Positions 46,862-55,975 of a stretch of 64,000 bases of DNA are shown piece after piece; the stretch's first letter is position 1, and each line of letters begins with the position of its first letter. The stretch is from Streptomyces sp. NRRL S-646. GTDB taxonomy: Bacteria; Actinomycetota; Actinomycetes; Streptomycetales; Streptomycetaceae. A model generated the notes under the pieces. It was not told the origin of the DNA. It did no database searches and saw only the letters and a list, made by a program, of their open reading frames with translations. The stretch spans positions 45,385 through 109,384 of the forward strand of contig NZ_JODC01000032.1 in the NCBI RefSeq assembly GCF_000720765.1, written 5' to 3'. Both the position numbers and the translations under genes were made by a program.

Positions 46862-48333
46862 CGCTGGATCGCCTTCGTCTCGGTGAACTCGTCGATGCCG
46901 TGGGTGCCGAACTCCCGGCCCAGACCGGACTTCTTGTAGCCGCCGAAGGGCGCGGCGGGGTTGAAAGCGCCCCCGTTGACATCCACCTGGCCGGTGCGGA
47001 TACGGCGGGCCACGGCCAGCGCGTGCTCCTCGTCACCGCTCCACACGCCGCCGGCCAGGCCGTACGGGCTGTCGTTGGCGATGGCCACGGCCTCGTCCTC
47101 GTTGTCGAAGGGGATGATGACGAGGACCGGGCCGAAGATCTCCTCCTGGGCGAGACGGGAGGCGTTGTCGACCCCGGCGAAGATCGTCGGCCGTACGTAG
47201 AAGCCCTCGTCGAGGCCGTCCGGGGTGGCGGAGCCGCCGAGGACGAGCTTGGCGGCCTGGCCGGCCCCGCCCTCGCTCTCGCCGAGCCGGATGTAGTCGC
47301 GGACCGTCGCCTGCTGCTGCGCGGAGGCCAGCGGGCCGAGGCGGGTGGCCGCGTCCAGCGGGTGGCCGAGGGTGAGGCGCTCGGCGGCGGCGCGGGCGAG
47401 GTCGATCACCTCGTCCTGCGACTCGCGGGAGACCAGCATGCGGGTCCAGGCCGAGCAGGTCTGGCCGGAGTTGAGGAAGGCGTTGTTCACGCCCGTCTTC
47501 ACGGCCCGGCCCAGGTCGGCGGTGGGCAGGACGATGTTGGCGGACTTGCCGCCGAGTTCCAGCGAGACGCGGGTGATGTGCTCGGCAGCCGTCCGCATGA
47601 CCCGTGCTCCGGCCGCCGTCGACCCCGTGAACGAGACGACATCCACACCGGGGTGCCCGGCGATGGCCTCGCCCACCTCCGAGCCGGGGCCCGACACGAG
47701 GTTGAACAGGCCGGCGGGCAGGCCGAGACGGTCCGCCACCTCGGCGAAGACGTCGGCGAAGGCGAACGCGGACAGCGGGGCGACCCCGGCGGGCTTGGCG
47801 ACCACCGAGCAGCCGGCCGCGAGTGCGCCGCCCACCTTGGCGACGAGTTGGTGCAGCGGGTAGTTCCAGGGCGTGATCGCGCCGACGACACCGGCCGCTT
47901 CGCGGACCACGAGGGAGTTGCCCACCTCGTGCTCCCACGCGTACGAGCCGAGGGTGTCCGCGAAGGCGTTCAGGACCGCCGACGGCAGTCCGACCTGGAC
48001 GGCCCGGGAGATCTTCAGCGGGGTACCCACCTCCAGGCTGATCAGCCGGGCGATCGCGTCCTGCCGCTCGGCGAGCCCCGCACTCAGCGCCCGCAGGACC
48101 TCGACGCGCTCGGCGACACCGCTGGCGGCCCAGGCGTTGGAGGCGACACGCGCGGCGATCACCGCGACGTCCACGTCCTCGGCGGTGCCTCGCGGTATGG
48201 CGCCCAGCTCGGTGCCGTCGGCGGCGTTGGCCACCGGGTCGGTGGCGGCCCCGGCGGAGTAGCGCCAACTGCCGCCTATGTACAGGGCGTTACGGTCGGT
48301 GAGAGCCGGGTCGGGGGTCGGGTGGTCGTTCAT
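46858..48333 (-). CDS. Aldehyde dehydrogenase family protein
   Basis: A 491-residue ALDH with ITPWNYPLHQ, FTGSTAAGARV, LELGGKSANI (general-base Glu) and SGQTCSAWTRM (catalytic Cys), then FGGYKKSGLGRE near the end. It oxidises an aldehyde to an acid with NAD(P). The ATG at 48333 has AGGAG at suitable spacing. It is the first gene after the 3-hydroxyacyl-CoA dehydrogenase in this minus-strand operon, and probably acts on a semialdehyde formed after ring or side-chain cleavage. Confidence 0.9.
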   Translation of the reverse strand: MNDHPTPDPALTDRNALYIGGSWRYSAGAATDPVANAADGTELGAIPRGTAEDVDVAVIAARVASNAWAASGVAERVEVLRALSAGLAERQDAIARLISLEVGTPLKISRAVQVGLPSAVLNAFADTLGSYAWEHEVGNSLVVREAAGVVGAITPWNYPLHQLVAKVGGALAAGCSVVAKPAGVAPLSAFAFADVFAEVADRLGLPAGLFNLVSGPGSEVGEAIAGHPGVDVVSFTGSTAAGARVMRTAAEHITRVSLELGGKSANIVLPTADLGRAVKTGVNNAFLNSGQTCSAWTRMLVSRESQDEVIDLARAAAERLTLGHPLDAATRLGPLASAQQQATVRDYIRLGESEGGAGQAAKLVLGGSATPDGLDEGFYVRPTIFAGVDNASRLAQEEIFGPVLVIIPFDNEDEAVAIANDSPYGLAGGVWSGDEEHALAVARRIRTGQVDVNGGAFNPAAPFGGYKKSGLGREFGTHGIDEFTETKAIQR

Positions 48334-48364
48334 GAGGTGCTCCTGGGGATGACGGAGGGGGTGT

Positions 48365-49498
48365 TCACGCGCCGCTCCGGGCAGCGGAGTGGTCATGGAA
48401 GCCGGCGCCGCTCTTGCGGCCGAGCCGTCCGCCGTCCACCAGAGCCAGCAGACCGTCCGCGGGCTTCAGCCGCGCGTCGCCGGACGCCGCATGGAGCATC
48501 GTCTGGGCGGCGGCGGTGACATCGGTGCCGATGAGGTCGATCAGTTCGAAGGGGCCCATCGGATGACCGAGCGCCTCGCGCATCAGGGCGTCGGCCTCGG
48601 CGGCCGTGAACGCTCCTGAACCGAGGGCCCGTACGGCGTCGTTCAGATACGGGATGAGGAGGCGGTTGACGACGAAGCCGCGCTCGTCGCCGCAGCGCAC
48701 CGGGACCTTTCCGATCCGACGGATCCAGCCGCAGGCCGCGTCCAGCACCCCCTCGTCCGCACCGGCGACCTCGACCAGCTTCATCGCCTTGGCCGGGTTG
48801 AAGAAGTGCAGCGCGAGCACGGTGCGCCGGGCGGGGAGCCCGGCGCGGATCTCGGCGACCGTGAGGGACGAGGTGTTCGTGGCGAGGATCGTCCGCTCCG
48901 GCAGCGACCGGTCGAGGAGGGCGAGCAGCTCCCGTTTGACGGCCAGGTCCTCGGCGACGGCCTCGATCACGTGACCGCAGTCGGCCAGTGCGCCCGGATC
49001 GGTGGTCAGGCTCAGGTGGTTCAGCGCGCCGTCACGCAACCGGCCGGTGAGGCGGCCCTTGGCGACCGCCGCGTCCATGCTCGTGGCGACTGCGGCGCGC
49101 AGCCGGTCGGCGGAGGCCTGCGAACGGCCCAGCACGACCGTGGGCACGCCCGCCCGGACCAGGGCCTCCACGATGCCGGACGCCATGGTGCCGGTCCCGG
49201 CGACGCCCACGGGACGGGCCCATGGCTCGTTGTCCGCGTCCTGTGGGCTGCCGTCGGACACACCGGTGACCGCGGGTGGCTCGGGCAGCCCGGCGCCGGC
49301 ACGTACTGCCGGATCCAGTTCCCGGAGCAGCGTGAGCGGGCCGACCGGGTGTCCGGCCCCCAGCTGCATGGCGAGGTCGATGTCTTCCGGGGAGGCCACC
49401 CCTGAGGCGGCCAGGGCGACCGCGTCTCGCAGCAGCCCGCTGAACAGGGACAGGGCGGCCGGGGACGGCGGCTCGCCCGATGACAGGTCTTGACGCAT
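48365..49498 (-). CDS. 3-Hydroxyacyl-CoA dehydrogenase with an extra N-terminal domain copy
   Basis: A 377-residue protein. Residues about 15-65 (LFSGLLRDAVALAASGVASP, GHPVGPLTLLREL) resemble the helical C-terminal 3HCDH domain. The NAD domain follows at about 95-270 (GVAGTGTMASGIVEALVRAG, TNTSSLTVAEI, LHFFNPAKAM). The normal C-terminal domain then follows (GFVVNRLLIPYLNDA, LGHPMGPFELIDLIG). It oxidises 3-hydroxyacyl-CoA to 3-ketoacyl-CoA with NAD. The start ATG is 49498. It is divergent from the CoA-transferase genes, with an 18-bp operator between. Confidence 0.85.
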   Translation of the reverse strand: MRQDLSSGEPPSPAALSLFSGLLRDAVALAASGVASPEDIDLAMQLGAGHPVGPLTLLRELDPAVRAGAGLPEPPAVTGVSDGSPQDADNEPWARPVGVAGTGTMASGIVEALVRAGVPTVVLGRSQASADRLRAAVATSMDAAVAKGRLTGRLRDGALNHLSLTTDPGALADCGHVIEAVAEDLAVKRELLALLDRSLPERTILATNTSSLTVAEIRAGLPARRTVLALHFFNPAKAMKLVEVAGADEGVLDAACGWIRRIGKVPVRCGDERGFVVNRLLIPYLNDAVRALGSGAFTAAEADALMREALGHPMGPFELIDLIGTDVTAAAQTMLHAASGDARLKPADGLLALVDGGRLGRKSGAGFHDHSAARSGA

Positions 49499-49503
49499 AC
49501 CAC

Positions 49504-49521
49504 CTACCTTCCGGACGGTAG
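49504..49521. promoter_or_regulatory. TetR-type operator in divergent promoter
   Basis: CTACCTTCCGGACGGTAG is an 18-base dyad: outer arms CTACC/GGTAG, centre TCCGGA, one mismatched pair. It lies between the divergent dehydrogenase and CoA-transferase starts, so one repressor can control both. The TetR gene at 51700 is the obvious candidate. Confidence 0.7.
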
Positions 49522-49572
49522 ATAACGTAGGGTGACCGCGCCACCGTGTCAACGGAACCGAAAAGGACCGTC

Positions 49573-50418
49573 ATGGAGACAATGGAGACACCCTTGGCCG
49601 CCGGCCCCGGAGCCCTGAGCACACCGGCTCCCCTGAGCAAGGTCGTCGCAGACCCCGCCCGGGCCGTCGTCGACATCCCCGACGGCGCCACGCTCGCGGT
49701 TTGCGGCTTCGGCTCGTGCGGCATACCGAGCCTGCTCATCGACGCTCTCCACCAGGCCGGACCACGGGGCCTGCACGTCGTGTCGAACAACTGCGGCATC
49801 GACGGCTGGGGGCTGGGCATCCTGCTGGACGCCGGGCGCATCGACCGGGTCACCGCCTCCTACGTCGGCGACAACAAGGAGTTCGCCCGCCGCTACCTCT
49901 CCGGGCAGTTGGAGGTGGAGCTCATCCCCCAGGGGACGCTGGCCGAGCGGCTGCGCGCCGGCGGCTCGGGCGTCCCGGCCTTCTTCACTCCGGCCGGGGT
50001 GGGCACGCAGATCGCCGAGGGCGGGATGCCATGGCGCTACCGCGCGGACGGCACGGTCGCCGTCACCTCCCCGCCCCGCCGGACCGAAGACTTCGACGGC
50101 CGCCCGTACGTCCTGGAGCGTGCCGTCACCCCCGACTTCGGCCTCGTACGCGCCTGGAAGGGCGACACGGACGGCAACCTCGTCTTCCGCCGGGCCGCCC
50201 GCAACTTCAACCCGTTGTGCGCCATGGCGGGGCGCATCACCATCGCCGAGGTCGAGGAGCTGTGCGAGCCGGGCGACCTCGACCCCGATGCAGTGCACCT
50301 GCCCGGCATCTTCGTCCAGCGCGTCGTGCCGATCGGTCCGGAGGGGCCGGGCGCGGAGAAGCGCATCGAGAAGCTGACCGAACGCCGGCCCGCCGGCCAG
50401 GAGGAGACGTCCCGATGA
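49573..50418 (+). CDS. 3-Oxoacid CoA-transferase subunit A
   Basis: A 281-residue family I CoA-transferase alpha subunit. It has [48 protein letters not shown] and [11 protein letters not shown], then [15 protein letters not shown]. It works with the next gene product to move CoA from succinyl- or acetyl-CoA to a 3-keto acid. The ATG at 49573 has AAGGA upstream; a GTG at 49546 would sit nearer the operator and lacks a site. ATGA overlap with subunit B. Confidence 0.9.
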   Translation: METMETPLAAGPGALSTPAPLSKVVADPARAVVDIPDGATLAVCGFGSCGIPSLLIDALHQAGPRGLHVVSNNCGIDGWGLGILLDAGRIDRVTASYVGDNKEFARRYLSGQLEVELIPQGTLAERLRAGGSGVPAFFTPAGVGTQIAEGGMPWRYRADGTVAVTSPPRRTEDFDGRPYVLERAVTPDFGLVRAWKGDTDGNLVFRRAARNFNPLCAMAGRITIAEVEELCEPGDLDPDAVHLPGIFVQRVVPIGPEGPGAEKRIEKLTERRPAGQEETSR

Positions 50419-51110
50419 GCCTGACCCGAGAGCAGATCGCCCAGCGAGCGGCCCAGGAGCTGCGCAACGGCCAGTACGTCAACCTCGGCATCGGTCTGCC
50501 CACCCTCGTCCCCGGACTGCTGCCTCCGGGTGTCCGCGTCCGCCTGCACAGCGAGAACGGCATCCTGGGCACGGGTGACTACCCGCTGCCCGGCGAGGCC
50601 GACGCGGATCTGGTCAACGCGGGCAAGGAGACCGTGACCGTCCTGCCGGGCGCATCCTTCTTCGACTCGGCCGTGTCGTTCGCGATGATCCGCGGTGGTC
50701 ACGTGGACGTCGCCGTCCTGGGAACCATGCAGGTGTCGGCACACGGTGACCTGGCGAGCTGGGCGATCCCCGGCTCGATGATCAAGGGCATGGGCGGTGC
50801 GATGGATCTGGTGCACGGTGCCCGGCGGGTCATCGTGGCGATGGAGCACGTCACCCGCAAGGGAGAGCCCAAGATCCTCGACGCGTGCACGTTGCCGCTC
50901 ACCGGCGCGCGGGTCGTGCACCGGGTGATCACGGACCTGGCTGTGCTGGACGTCACCGACCGGGGGCTGGTGCTGCGCGAGACGGCCCCGGGTGTCACCG
51001 TGGACGAGGTCCGCGAGCGCACCGGGTGCCCGCTCGTCGTGGCCGGCGACATGCGTGTGATGGCCCTCGGCCCGGCGTCCACAACCGCAACCACCGCGGG
51101 GCCCCGTTGA
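50415..51110 (+). CDS. 3-Oxoacid CoA-transferase subunit B
   Basis: A 231-residue beta subunit. [20 protein letters not shown] is followed by the catalytic glutamate in [11 protein letters not shown], then [20 protein letters not shown] and [13 protein letters not shown]. This Glu forms the enzyme-CoA thioester. Together with subunit A it activates a beta-keto acid, linking aromatic or side-chain breakdown to thiolysis. The stop overlaps a TTG start of the next gene (TTGA). Confidence 0.92.
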   Translation: MSLTREQIAQRAAQELRNGQYVNLGIGLPTLVPGLLPPGVRVRLHSENGILGTGDYPLPGEADADLVNAGKETVTVLPGASFFDSAVSFAMIRGGHVDVAVLGTMQVSAHGDLASWAIPGSMIKGMGGAMDLVHGARRVIVAMEHVTRKGEPKILDACTLPLTGARVVHRVITDLAVLDVTDRGLVLRETAPGVTVDEVRERTGCPLVVAGDMRVMALGPASTTATTAGPR

Positions 51111-51661
51111 CCGGGCGCCTGCCCGCCCTCGTACCGGGTGATCCCGAGACAAGGCGCCTACTGGACCCTTACCGGCTTCCCGACGGACGCCCGCTGCCGG
51201 TCTTCCAGGCCGTCGCCCACAGTCGGGCGGCCCTCGACGATCTGCGCCGGGCCACCGCCGCCTGCCTGAAGGGAACGCTGCTCGACGCCCGCGTCCGCGA
51301 AGTCACCATTCTGCGGGTCTGCGCCCGTGCTGGGGCGGAGGCCGAGTGGGCGGTGCACGTGGAGATGTTCGCCGCCGAGGCCGACCTGAGCGAGGCCGAG
51401 GTCCTAGCGACCGCGACACGAGACGCCCCAGTGCTCCGGTCGGTGCGGGACGCGCTGGCGGTCCGGCTCGCCGACGAGATCCACGACACCTCCACCGTCT
51501 CGGAGGACCTGTGGACCGCTCTGGCGACGACGTACACACCCCAGGAGATCGTCGAGTTGCTGCTGGTGGTCACCCAGTACCACAAGGTGGCCTGCCTCAC
51601 AAACGCGCTCGCGCTGCGGGCGCCCGCCGGCCTGCCCACGCTGCCGCGTGACATAGATTGA
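51107..51661 (+). CDS. Carboxymuconolactone decarboxylase (CMD/AhpD-like) family protein
   Basis: A 184-residue protein with TTG start overlapping the CoA-transferase stop. The AhpD/CMD core is seen as [21 protein letters not shown] (written in two halves as [11 protein letters not shown] and EWAVHVEMF) and later [20 protein letters not shown]. There is a single Cys in the first segment rather than Cys-x-x-Cys, so peroxidase activity is unlikely. Similar proteins sit in aromatic-acid operons with unclear roles. It is coupled to the TetR gene downstream. Confidence 0.78.
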   Translation: MTGRLPALVPGDPETRRLLDPYRLPDGRPLPVFQAVAHSRAALDDLRRATAACLKGTLLDARVREVTILRVCARAGAEAEWAVHVEMFAAEADLSEAEVLATATRDAPVLRSVRDALAVRLADEIHDTSTVSEDLWTALATTYTPQEIVELLLVVTQYHKVACLTNALALRAPAGLPTLPRDID

Positions 51662-51699
51662 CCGGCAGTGGCAGTGGCAGTGGGAACGGGAGAGCGCCG

Positions 51700-52317
51700 G
51701 TGTCGGACGCACGGAGCACGGGCACACGGATGTCCGGGGAACAGCGCAAGGCGCAGATCATGAAGGTCGCGGCGGAGCTGTTCGACGCGCGTGGCTACCA
51801 GGACGCCCCCATGGAGGCCATCGCCCAGAAGGTAGGCATCCGCAAGGCCTCGCTCTATTACTACTTCCCCAGCAAGGACGCCCTGCTGGTGCAAATGCAC
51901 CAGGAGATGATCGATCTGATCATCGACGCCCAGCAGCGCCGCCTCGACGAGGACAGCCTCGGCCCGCGCGGCCTGCTCCTCGCGATCATGACTGATCTCG
52001 TGTCGCTGATGGAGACCCACCCCGGGCACCTGCGCGTCTTCTTCGAGCACTACCGCGAACTCCCCGAGGCGGTCCGTGAAGAGATCGCCGGTAAGCGTGA
52101 CTGCTACCAGCAAATGGTGGTGGACGTCCTCGAACGCGGCGACGCCGAAGGCGAGTTCCGCATCGCTGACGCCCGCCTTGCCGCTCTCGCGATCCTCGGC
52201 ATGTGCAACTGGACCTACCAGTGGTTCCGCCCCGGCGGGTCACGAACAGCCCACGAGGTCGCACGCTACTTCTACGACACTCTGCTGGACGGCATCGGGC
52301 AGAGGGGCCGGGACTGA
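51700..52317 (+). CDS. TetR-family regulator of the CoA-ester block
   Basis: A 205-residue regulator. Its helix-turn-helix (about residues 12-60) has ELFDARGYQDAPMEAIAQKV and GIRKASLYYYFPSKDALL. The C-terminal ligand domain resembles the acyl-CoA-responsive group. The GTG at 51700 has GGGAG seven bases upstream; an earlier TTG would add a Gly/Ser stretch with no ribosome site. It ends the + strand operon and probably binds the 18-bp dyad at 49504-49521, with an acyl-CoA as inducer. Confidence 0.85.
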   Translation: MSDARSTGTRMSGEQRKAQIMKVAAELFDARGYQDAPMEAIAQKVGIRKASLYYYFPSKDALLVQMHQEMIDLIIDAQQRRLDEDSLGPRGLLLAIMTDLVSLMETHPGHLRVFFEHYRELPEAVREEIAGKRDCYQQMVVDVLERGDAEGEFRIADARLAALAILGMCNWTYQWFRPGGSRTAHEVARYFYDTLLDGIGQRGRD

Positions 52318-52368
52318 CCAGCGCGGGCGGCAGAAGGGCGCATGGCCACGTGAGAGGGCAACGGGTGA

Positions 52369-52468
52369 GTCCGTGCTGTCCAGGGTCCGGATCTTCGAGG
52401 CGTGCACGCCGGACGACCCCGCCCTGACGTTCTCCGAGGTGGCCCGCAGGACCGTGCTGCACTTCTGA
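52369..52468 (+). pseudogene. N-terminal remnant of an IclR-family regulator
   Basis: It reads SVLSRVRIFEACTPDDPAL, then TFSEVARRT, which is the start of the IclR winged helix (typically SVLSRVLRILEAF…, LTLSEIARRTGLP). It stops after VLHF within the helix-turn-helix. No further part follows, since a terminator stem begins at once. Confidence 0.6.
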
Positions 52469-52512
52469 GCTGTGGCCGGGCCCGCCCCTTGGGGCGGACC
52501 CGGCCACAGCTC
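52467..52512. terminator. Very long terminator stem between convergent genes
   Basis: Arms of 22 bases (GAGCTGTGGCCGGGCCCGCC… and its complement with one mismatch) and a two-base loop. It overlaps the stop of the FAD monooxygenase gene and follows the IclR remnant. Confidence 0.8.
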
Positions 52513-53770
52513 AGAAGGCGGTGCCGGGAGCCGCCCCGGCGCCGAGGACCGCGGCGAACCGGGCTTCGGCCCGGTCGATCTCGCCGAGTTGCTTGAGGAT
52601 CTCGCCGGGCGTGGCCTCGCCGACCACCTTCTGCAGGACCGGGGTGCGATCGAGGATGACGTCCCGTACCGGTCGCAGCGGGCGAGGCGCGTGATGGAAG
52701 AGCTGCCCGAGGAGGTAGGCCTGCTGGGACTGGCGGGCGGTATGAGGCTTGCGCGGGGTTTCGAAGGCGTCCAGCGCCCGACGGACCTTAGTGTAGTCGC
52801 TCAGGTCCACTCCCGCGAGACGGCGGCCGATGAAGTAGCCGTCCTCGGTGGCCATGCCGGCGCCGTACGCCGCGTAGGGAGAGGTGGGGTGTGCGGCGTC
52901 GCCGATGAGGGTGACGCGGCCCTTGGACCATTGTTCGAGCGGCCTGCGGTCGCGGATCACCCAGCGCTGGACGTGCGCCGGGTCAGTCGCGGCGATCAGC
53001 TGGGGCAGCGGGCGGGCGAAGGCCTCGCCGAGCGTGGTCGCGCTGGAGTACAGGTCGCCCGTGAACTCCTGGCTCGCGTCGAACGCCTCGAGCACCCACC
53101 ACTGGAAGCCGGCGCGTCCCTTGTCGCGGACGGCGGTCCAGCTGCCCTGCACGGTGCGGCTGTGGGAGACCACACACAGCCCCGGCTCGGCGGTGACGCT
53201 CTCGTCGAAGGTGTAGCCGCCGAAGATATGCAAGTTGTGCTCGCGTTTGGGGCTGTCGCCCCACAGTGTGCGGCGGACCAGGGAGTCGATGCCGTCGGCG
53301 CCGATGACGACGGCCGCGTCGTGGATCGCGCCGTCCGACAGATGCAGCCGCACGCCACTCTCGTCCTGCTCGACACGCACCACGGTGTGGTCGACGTGGA
53401 GGACGCCCTTGGGCAGGGCGGCGATCAGCCGCTCGTACAGCTCTGGGCGCAGCAGTCCGATGAAGCCGCCGCCGTAGGTGCGCACGACGTCCTCGGGGAG
53501 CTCCACGCGGACCCGGCGGCGGCCGTCGGCGCTGCGGAACTCGGAGGTGCAGGGGGCACCCAGGTCCTCGGTGTCCACCCCGAGCAGCCCGAGTGCCTTG
53601 ATCGGGGCGGGCCACAGGTTGAGGATGTTGCCGGCCGGTCTGGCCTGCGGGTATCGCTCGAAGAGCACGACGTCGTGACCGGCCTGGTGGACGGAGAGCG
53701 CGGCGGCCATGCCGGCGGGGCCCGCGCCGATGACGGCGACACGGCCTCGCTTGCCGGGAAGGAAGTTCAT
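52511..53770 (-). CDS. FAD-dependent aromatic monooxygenase (group A flavoprotein)
   Basis: A 419-residue hydroxylase. The FAD site is VAVIGAGPAGMAAALSVHQA and VVLFER, with the DG motif VVIGADGIDSLVRR and the GD motif VTLIGDAAHPTSPYAAYGAG. It is like salicylate, 3-hydroxybenzoate and related NAD(P)H-dependent hydroxylases. It adds oxygen to a phenolic ring. GAGGA precedes its ATG at 53770. The small quinol-monooxygenase-like gene lies 11 bases upstream in the same direction, and a TetR gene is divergent. Confidence 0.9.
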   Translation of the reverse strand: MNFLPGKRGRVAVIGAGPAGMAAALSVHQAGHDVVLFERYPQARPAGNILNLWPAPIKALGLLGVDTEDLGAPCTSEFRSADGRRRVRVELPEDVVRTYGGGFIGLLRPELYERLIAALPKGVLHVDHTVVRVEQDESGVRLHLSDGAIHDAAVVIGADGIDSLVRRTLWGDSPKREHNLHIFGGYTFDESVTAEPGLCVVSHSRTVQGSWTAVRDKGRAGFQWWVLEAFDASQEFTGDLYSSATTLGEAFARPLPQLIAATDPAHVQRWVIRDRRPLEQWSKGRVTLIGDAAHPTSPYAAYGAGMATEDGYFIGRRLAGVDLSDYTKVRRALDAFETPRKPHTARQSQQAYLLGQLFHHAPRPLRPVRDVILDRTPVLQKVVGEATPGEILKQLGEIDRAEARFAAVLGAGAAPGTAF

Positions 53771-53781
53771 GGTGGGTGTCC

Positions 53782-54078
53782 TCAGCCCTGGTCGTCGATG
53801 ACCCGGTGGATGGTCATGGTGGGCTCCGACGACACGAGGGCCGGCGCCTGGGCCAGGAAGTCCCGGGTGTGAGGGCGGCCCATGTGCTCGTCGAGCGCGT
53901 CCTGGCTGTCCCACACCTCGACGCCGACGATCGTGTCCGGGTCGGTCAGGTCGGCGTAGAAGCCGTAGGAGCGACAGCCCGTCTCGCGGAGGGTGGCCTC
54001 GCTCATCCTCCGCGCGGCCGCTACCAGTTCGTCGCGGCGGCCGGGAGCGGACCGCGCTGTGCCGATCACGATGAGCAT
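53782..54078 (-). CDS. Putative quinol monooxygenase (ABM domain)
   Basis: A 98-residue single ABM-domain protein (LIVIGTARSAPGRRDELVAA, GCRSYGFYADLTDPDT, EVWDSQDALDEHMGRPH). Related proteins are cofactor-free monooxygenases or dimeric ferredoxin-fold partners in quinone and aromatic metabolism. The ATG at 54078 follows GGAGG. It is the first gene of the pair with the FAD monooxygenase, and is likely controlled by the divergent TetR. Confidence 0.85.
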   Translation of the reverse strand: MLIVIGTARSAPGRRDELVAAARRMSEATLRETGCRSYGFYADLTDPDTIVGVEVWDSQDALDEHMGRPHTRDFLAQAPALVSSEPTMTIHRVIDDQG

Positions 54079-54117
54079 GCATGCCTCCAGGGCGGGGGAG
54101 TCTTCGCATAAAAACGA

Positions 54118-54127
54118 AGTGCGCACT
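54118..54127. promoter_or_regulatory. Palindrome in divergent TetR / monooxygenase promoter
   Basis: AGTGCGCACT is a perfect 10-base dyad in an AT-rich patch (CATAAAAACGA before it) between the divergent genes. It is a candidate TetR operator. Confidence 0.45.
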
Positions 54128-54217
54128 ACGGTTACGAGAGAATCGGGCCGCCAGTGAGGCGATGTCAAGGGTTACGGCAAAGTTTCCGGAGCGAGGTGTT
54201 CAGGGAGAATGGGCGTC

Positions 54218-54889
54218 GTGACAGCCCGAACGGACGACATCCCCGACCATCTCGCCATCCGGCCGCCGCGCCAGGAGCGCAGTCGGCAGGCTTGGGCCCG
54301 GGTCCTGGACGCCGGTGTCGCGCTCATCGAGGAGGGCGGGTACGAGGCGTTCACGATCGCCGCGGTCTGCGAGCGCGCCCAGGTCGCGCCACGCGCCCTC
54401 TACGACCGCACCACCAGCAAGGACGCCCTGTTCCTGGCCGTGTACGAGCACGGGGTGGACCGGATCAGGGCCGACGAGGAGGTCTTCACGCGTGAGGAAC
54501 GCTGGGCCGGTCTGGACGCGCGGCAGCTGATCGCGGGGGCGGTCACGGAGGTCGCCGCAAGCTTCACCCGCCATGCGGCGTTCCTCAGGCCGGTCGTGCT
54601 GCTGTCAGGAGCCCATCCGGAGGTCCACCGCAGGGGGCGGGCCAACAGCCGGCACGTGTCGGACCTGTTCACCGCCGTCGTGCTGCGGGCCCGGCAGCAG
54701 ATCACCCACGACGACGCCGAGCGGGCCGTGCGCCTGTGCTTCAGCACACTGTTCGCCGCCTGCGTCCTGCGCGTCGCCTACGGTCCCGGCTTCGCCGGGG
54801 CAGACGCCGACGACCGGGTGTTCGTGGAGCACCTCACCAGCACGGCGGTGCGGTACCTCCTCGGCCCGGAGTGCGCACCGCAAGCATGA
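54218..54889 (+). CDS. TetR-family regulator
   Basis: A 223-residue regulator. The helix-turn-helix spans about residues 15-65 (ALIEEGGYEAFTIAAVCERA, QVAPRALYDRTTSKDALF). A helical ligand domain follows. The start is uncertain: the GTG at 54218 leaves ten bases after GGGAG, while an ATG at 54209 is only one base away from it. It is divergent from the monooxygenase pair and convergent with LysR. It probably represses the monooxygenases. Confidence 0.82.
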   Translation: MTARTDDIPDHLAIRPPRQERSRQAWARVLDAGVALIEEGGYEAFTIAAVCERAQVAPRALYDRTTSKDALFLAVYEHGVDRIRADEEVFTREERWAGLDARQLIAGAVTEVAASFTRHAAFLRPVVLLSGAHPEVHRRGRANSRHVSDLFTAVVLRARQQITHDDAERAVRLCFSTLFAACVLRVAYGPGFAGADADDRVFVEHLTSTAVRYLLGPECAPQA

Positions 54890-55840
54890 TCAGGGGTTCG
54901 GGGCTCCTCCCCGCCCGGTGCCGTCGGTTTCCAGTGGGGCCAGGGTCCCGGCGGCGTCGGCGAGCATGCCGAGCAGCCACCGATGGCCGGGGTCGAGCTG
55001 GCGGCTGGGGTGCCACCAGGCGGCCTGGTGCAGCTCGGGCATCGGTACGGGCAATGTCACCAGGCGCAGCGGCACGTCGGGCGATGTCCGCAGCACGCGC
55101 TCGTGGACCAGCGCGAGCAGATCGGTTCCGACGACGAGCCGGCCGAGGGCGGTGAAGCTCTGCACGGTGACCGCGCTGTGCCGGTCGAGTCCGAGCGCTG
55201 AGAGATGGGCGTCGGCGGGTGAGGCGAGCGGCGAGGGGCCGAACGGCACGATCCAGCGGGTACCGGGCACGTCCGCCGCGGACAAGGCTGCGGGAGTGAC
55301 CGTGTTGCCCTCCCAGGCCACGCACACCCAGCGGTCGGCGTAGAGGTCGAGGCTGGGCAGGTCGCTGAGCAGGCCCCGCGCCATGACCAGGATGTCGGTG
55401 TCGCCGAGCACGGTGTGGGGGTCGTGGATGATCTCGGGGTCCACCGGCCGGATGTCGAGCTGGACCTGTGGCGCCGCCGAGTGGACGGCGGTGACCAGGG
55501 CCGGTCCCAGAACGGTCAGGACCGAGTCCGAGCAGTGCACGCGAAAACACCGGGTGGAGCTCTCCGGTTCGAATCGCGGCTGCGCGGTCAGCAGCCGCGT
55601 GAGCCGCTCCACCGTGTCGCCCAGCTCCGCGCGCAGTCCCTGGGCGACCGGCGTGAGCGCGTAGTGACTGCCGCTGCGTTCCAGCAGCGGGTCGTCGAAA
55701 TGCCTGCGCAGCCGGGCCAGCGCGGCGCTGGTCGCGGGCTGGGACAGTCCCACGCGCTCCCCGGCTCGGGTGACGTTGCGTTCCTCCAGGAGCGCGTGCA
55801 GGACGACGATCAGGTTCAGATCGAGTGTCGGAAGCTCCAC
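54890..55840 (-). CDS. LysR-family regulator
   Basis: A 316-residue LTTR. The N-terminal helix-turn-helix has LDLNLIVVLHALLEERNVTR and VGLSQPATSAALARLRRHF, the NodD/NahR-like branch. It is followed by a periplasmic-binding-like sensor. The start is GTG at 55840 with GGAGGG upstream. It is divergent from the aromatic-ring operon, which it most likely activates in the presence of an aromatic inducer. That branch often has aromatic or flavonoid-like inducers, a hint, not proof, about the substrate. Confidence 0.88.
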   Translation of the reverse strand: MELPTLDLNLIVVLHALLEERNVTRAGERVGLSQPATSAALARLRRHFDDPLLERSGSHYALTPVAQGLRAELGDTVERLTRLLTAQPRFEPESSTRCFRVHCSDSVLTVLGPALVTAVHSAAPQVQLDIRPVDPEIIHDPHTVLGDTDILVMARGLLSDLPSLDLYADRWVCVAWEGNTVTPAALSAADVPGTRWIVPFGPSPLASPADAHLSALGLDRHSAVTVQSFTALGRLVVGTDLLALVHERVLRTSPDVPLRLVTLPVPMPELHQAAWWHPSRQLDPGHRWLLGMLADAAGTLAPLETDGTGRGGAPNP

Positions 55841-55975
55841 ATGCCCTCCATAACGCCGGTGGATGGCACACCATACGGATCTTTTGTTGGCCTGGTGAGC
55901 GGTCCGAACCCGATGCTGCTGATTAACGCCGACGTTACATGCCGGTCGGTGAACGGCCTCACGAGGAGCGCATTC
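55841..55975. promoter_or_regulatory. Divergent LysR / FAH operon promoter
   Basis: A 135-base spacer with an AT-rich patch around 55872-55888 (ATACGGATCTTTTGTTG) and a ribosome site GAGGAG (55963-55968) for the + strand gene. The LysR site should be here, but no clear dyad was found. Confidence 0.45.
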
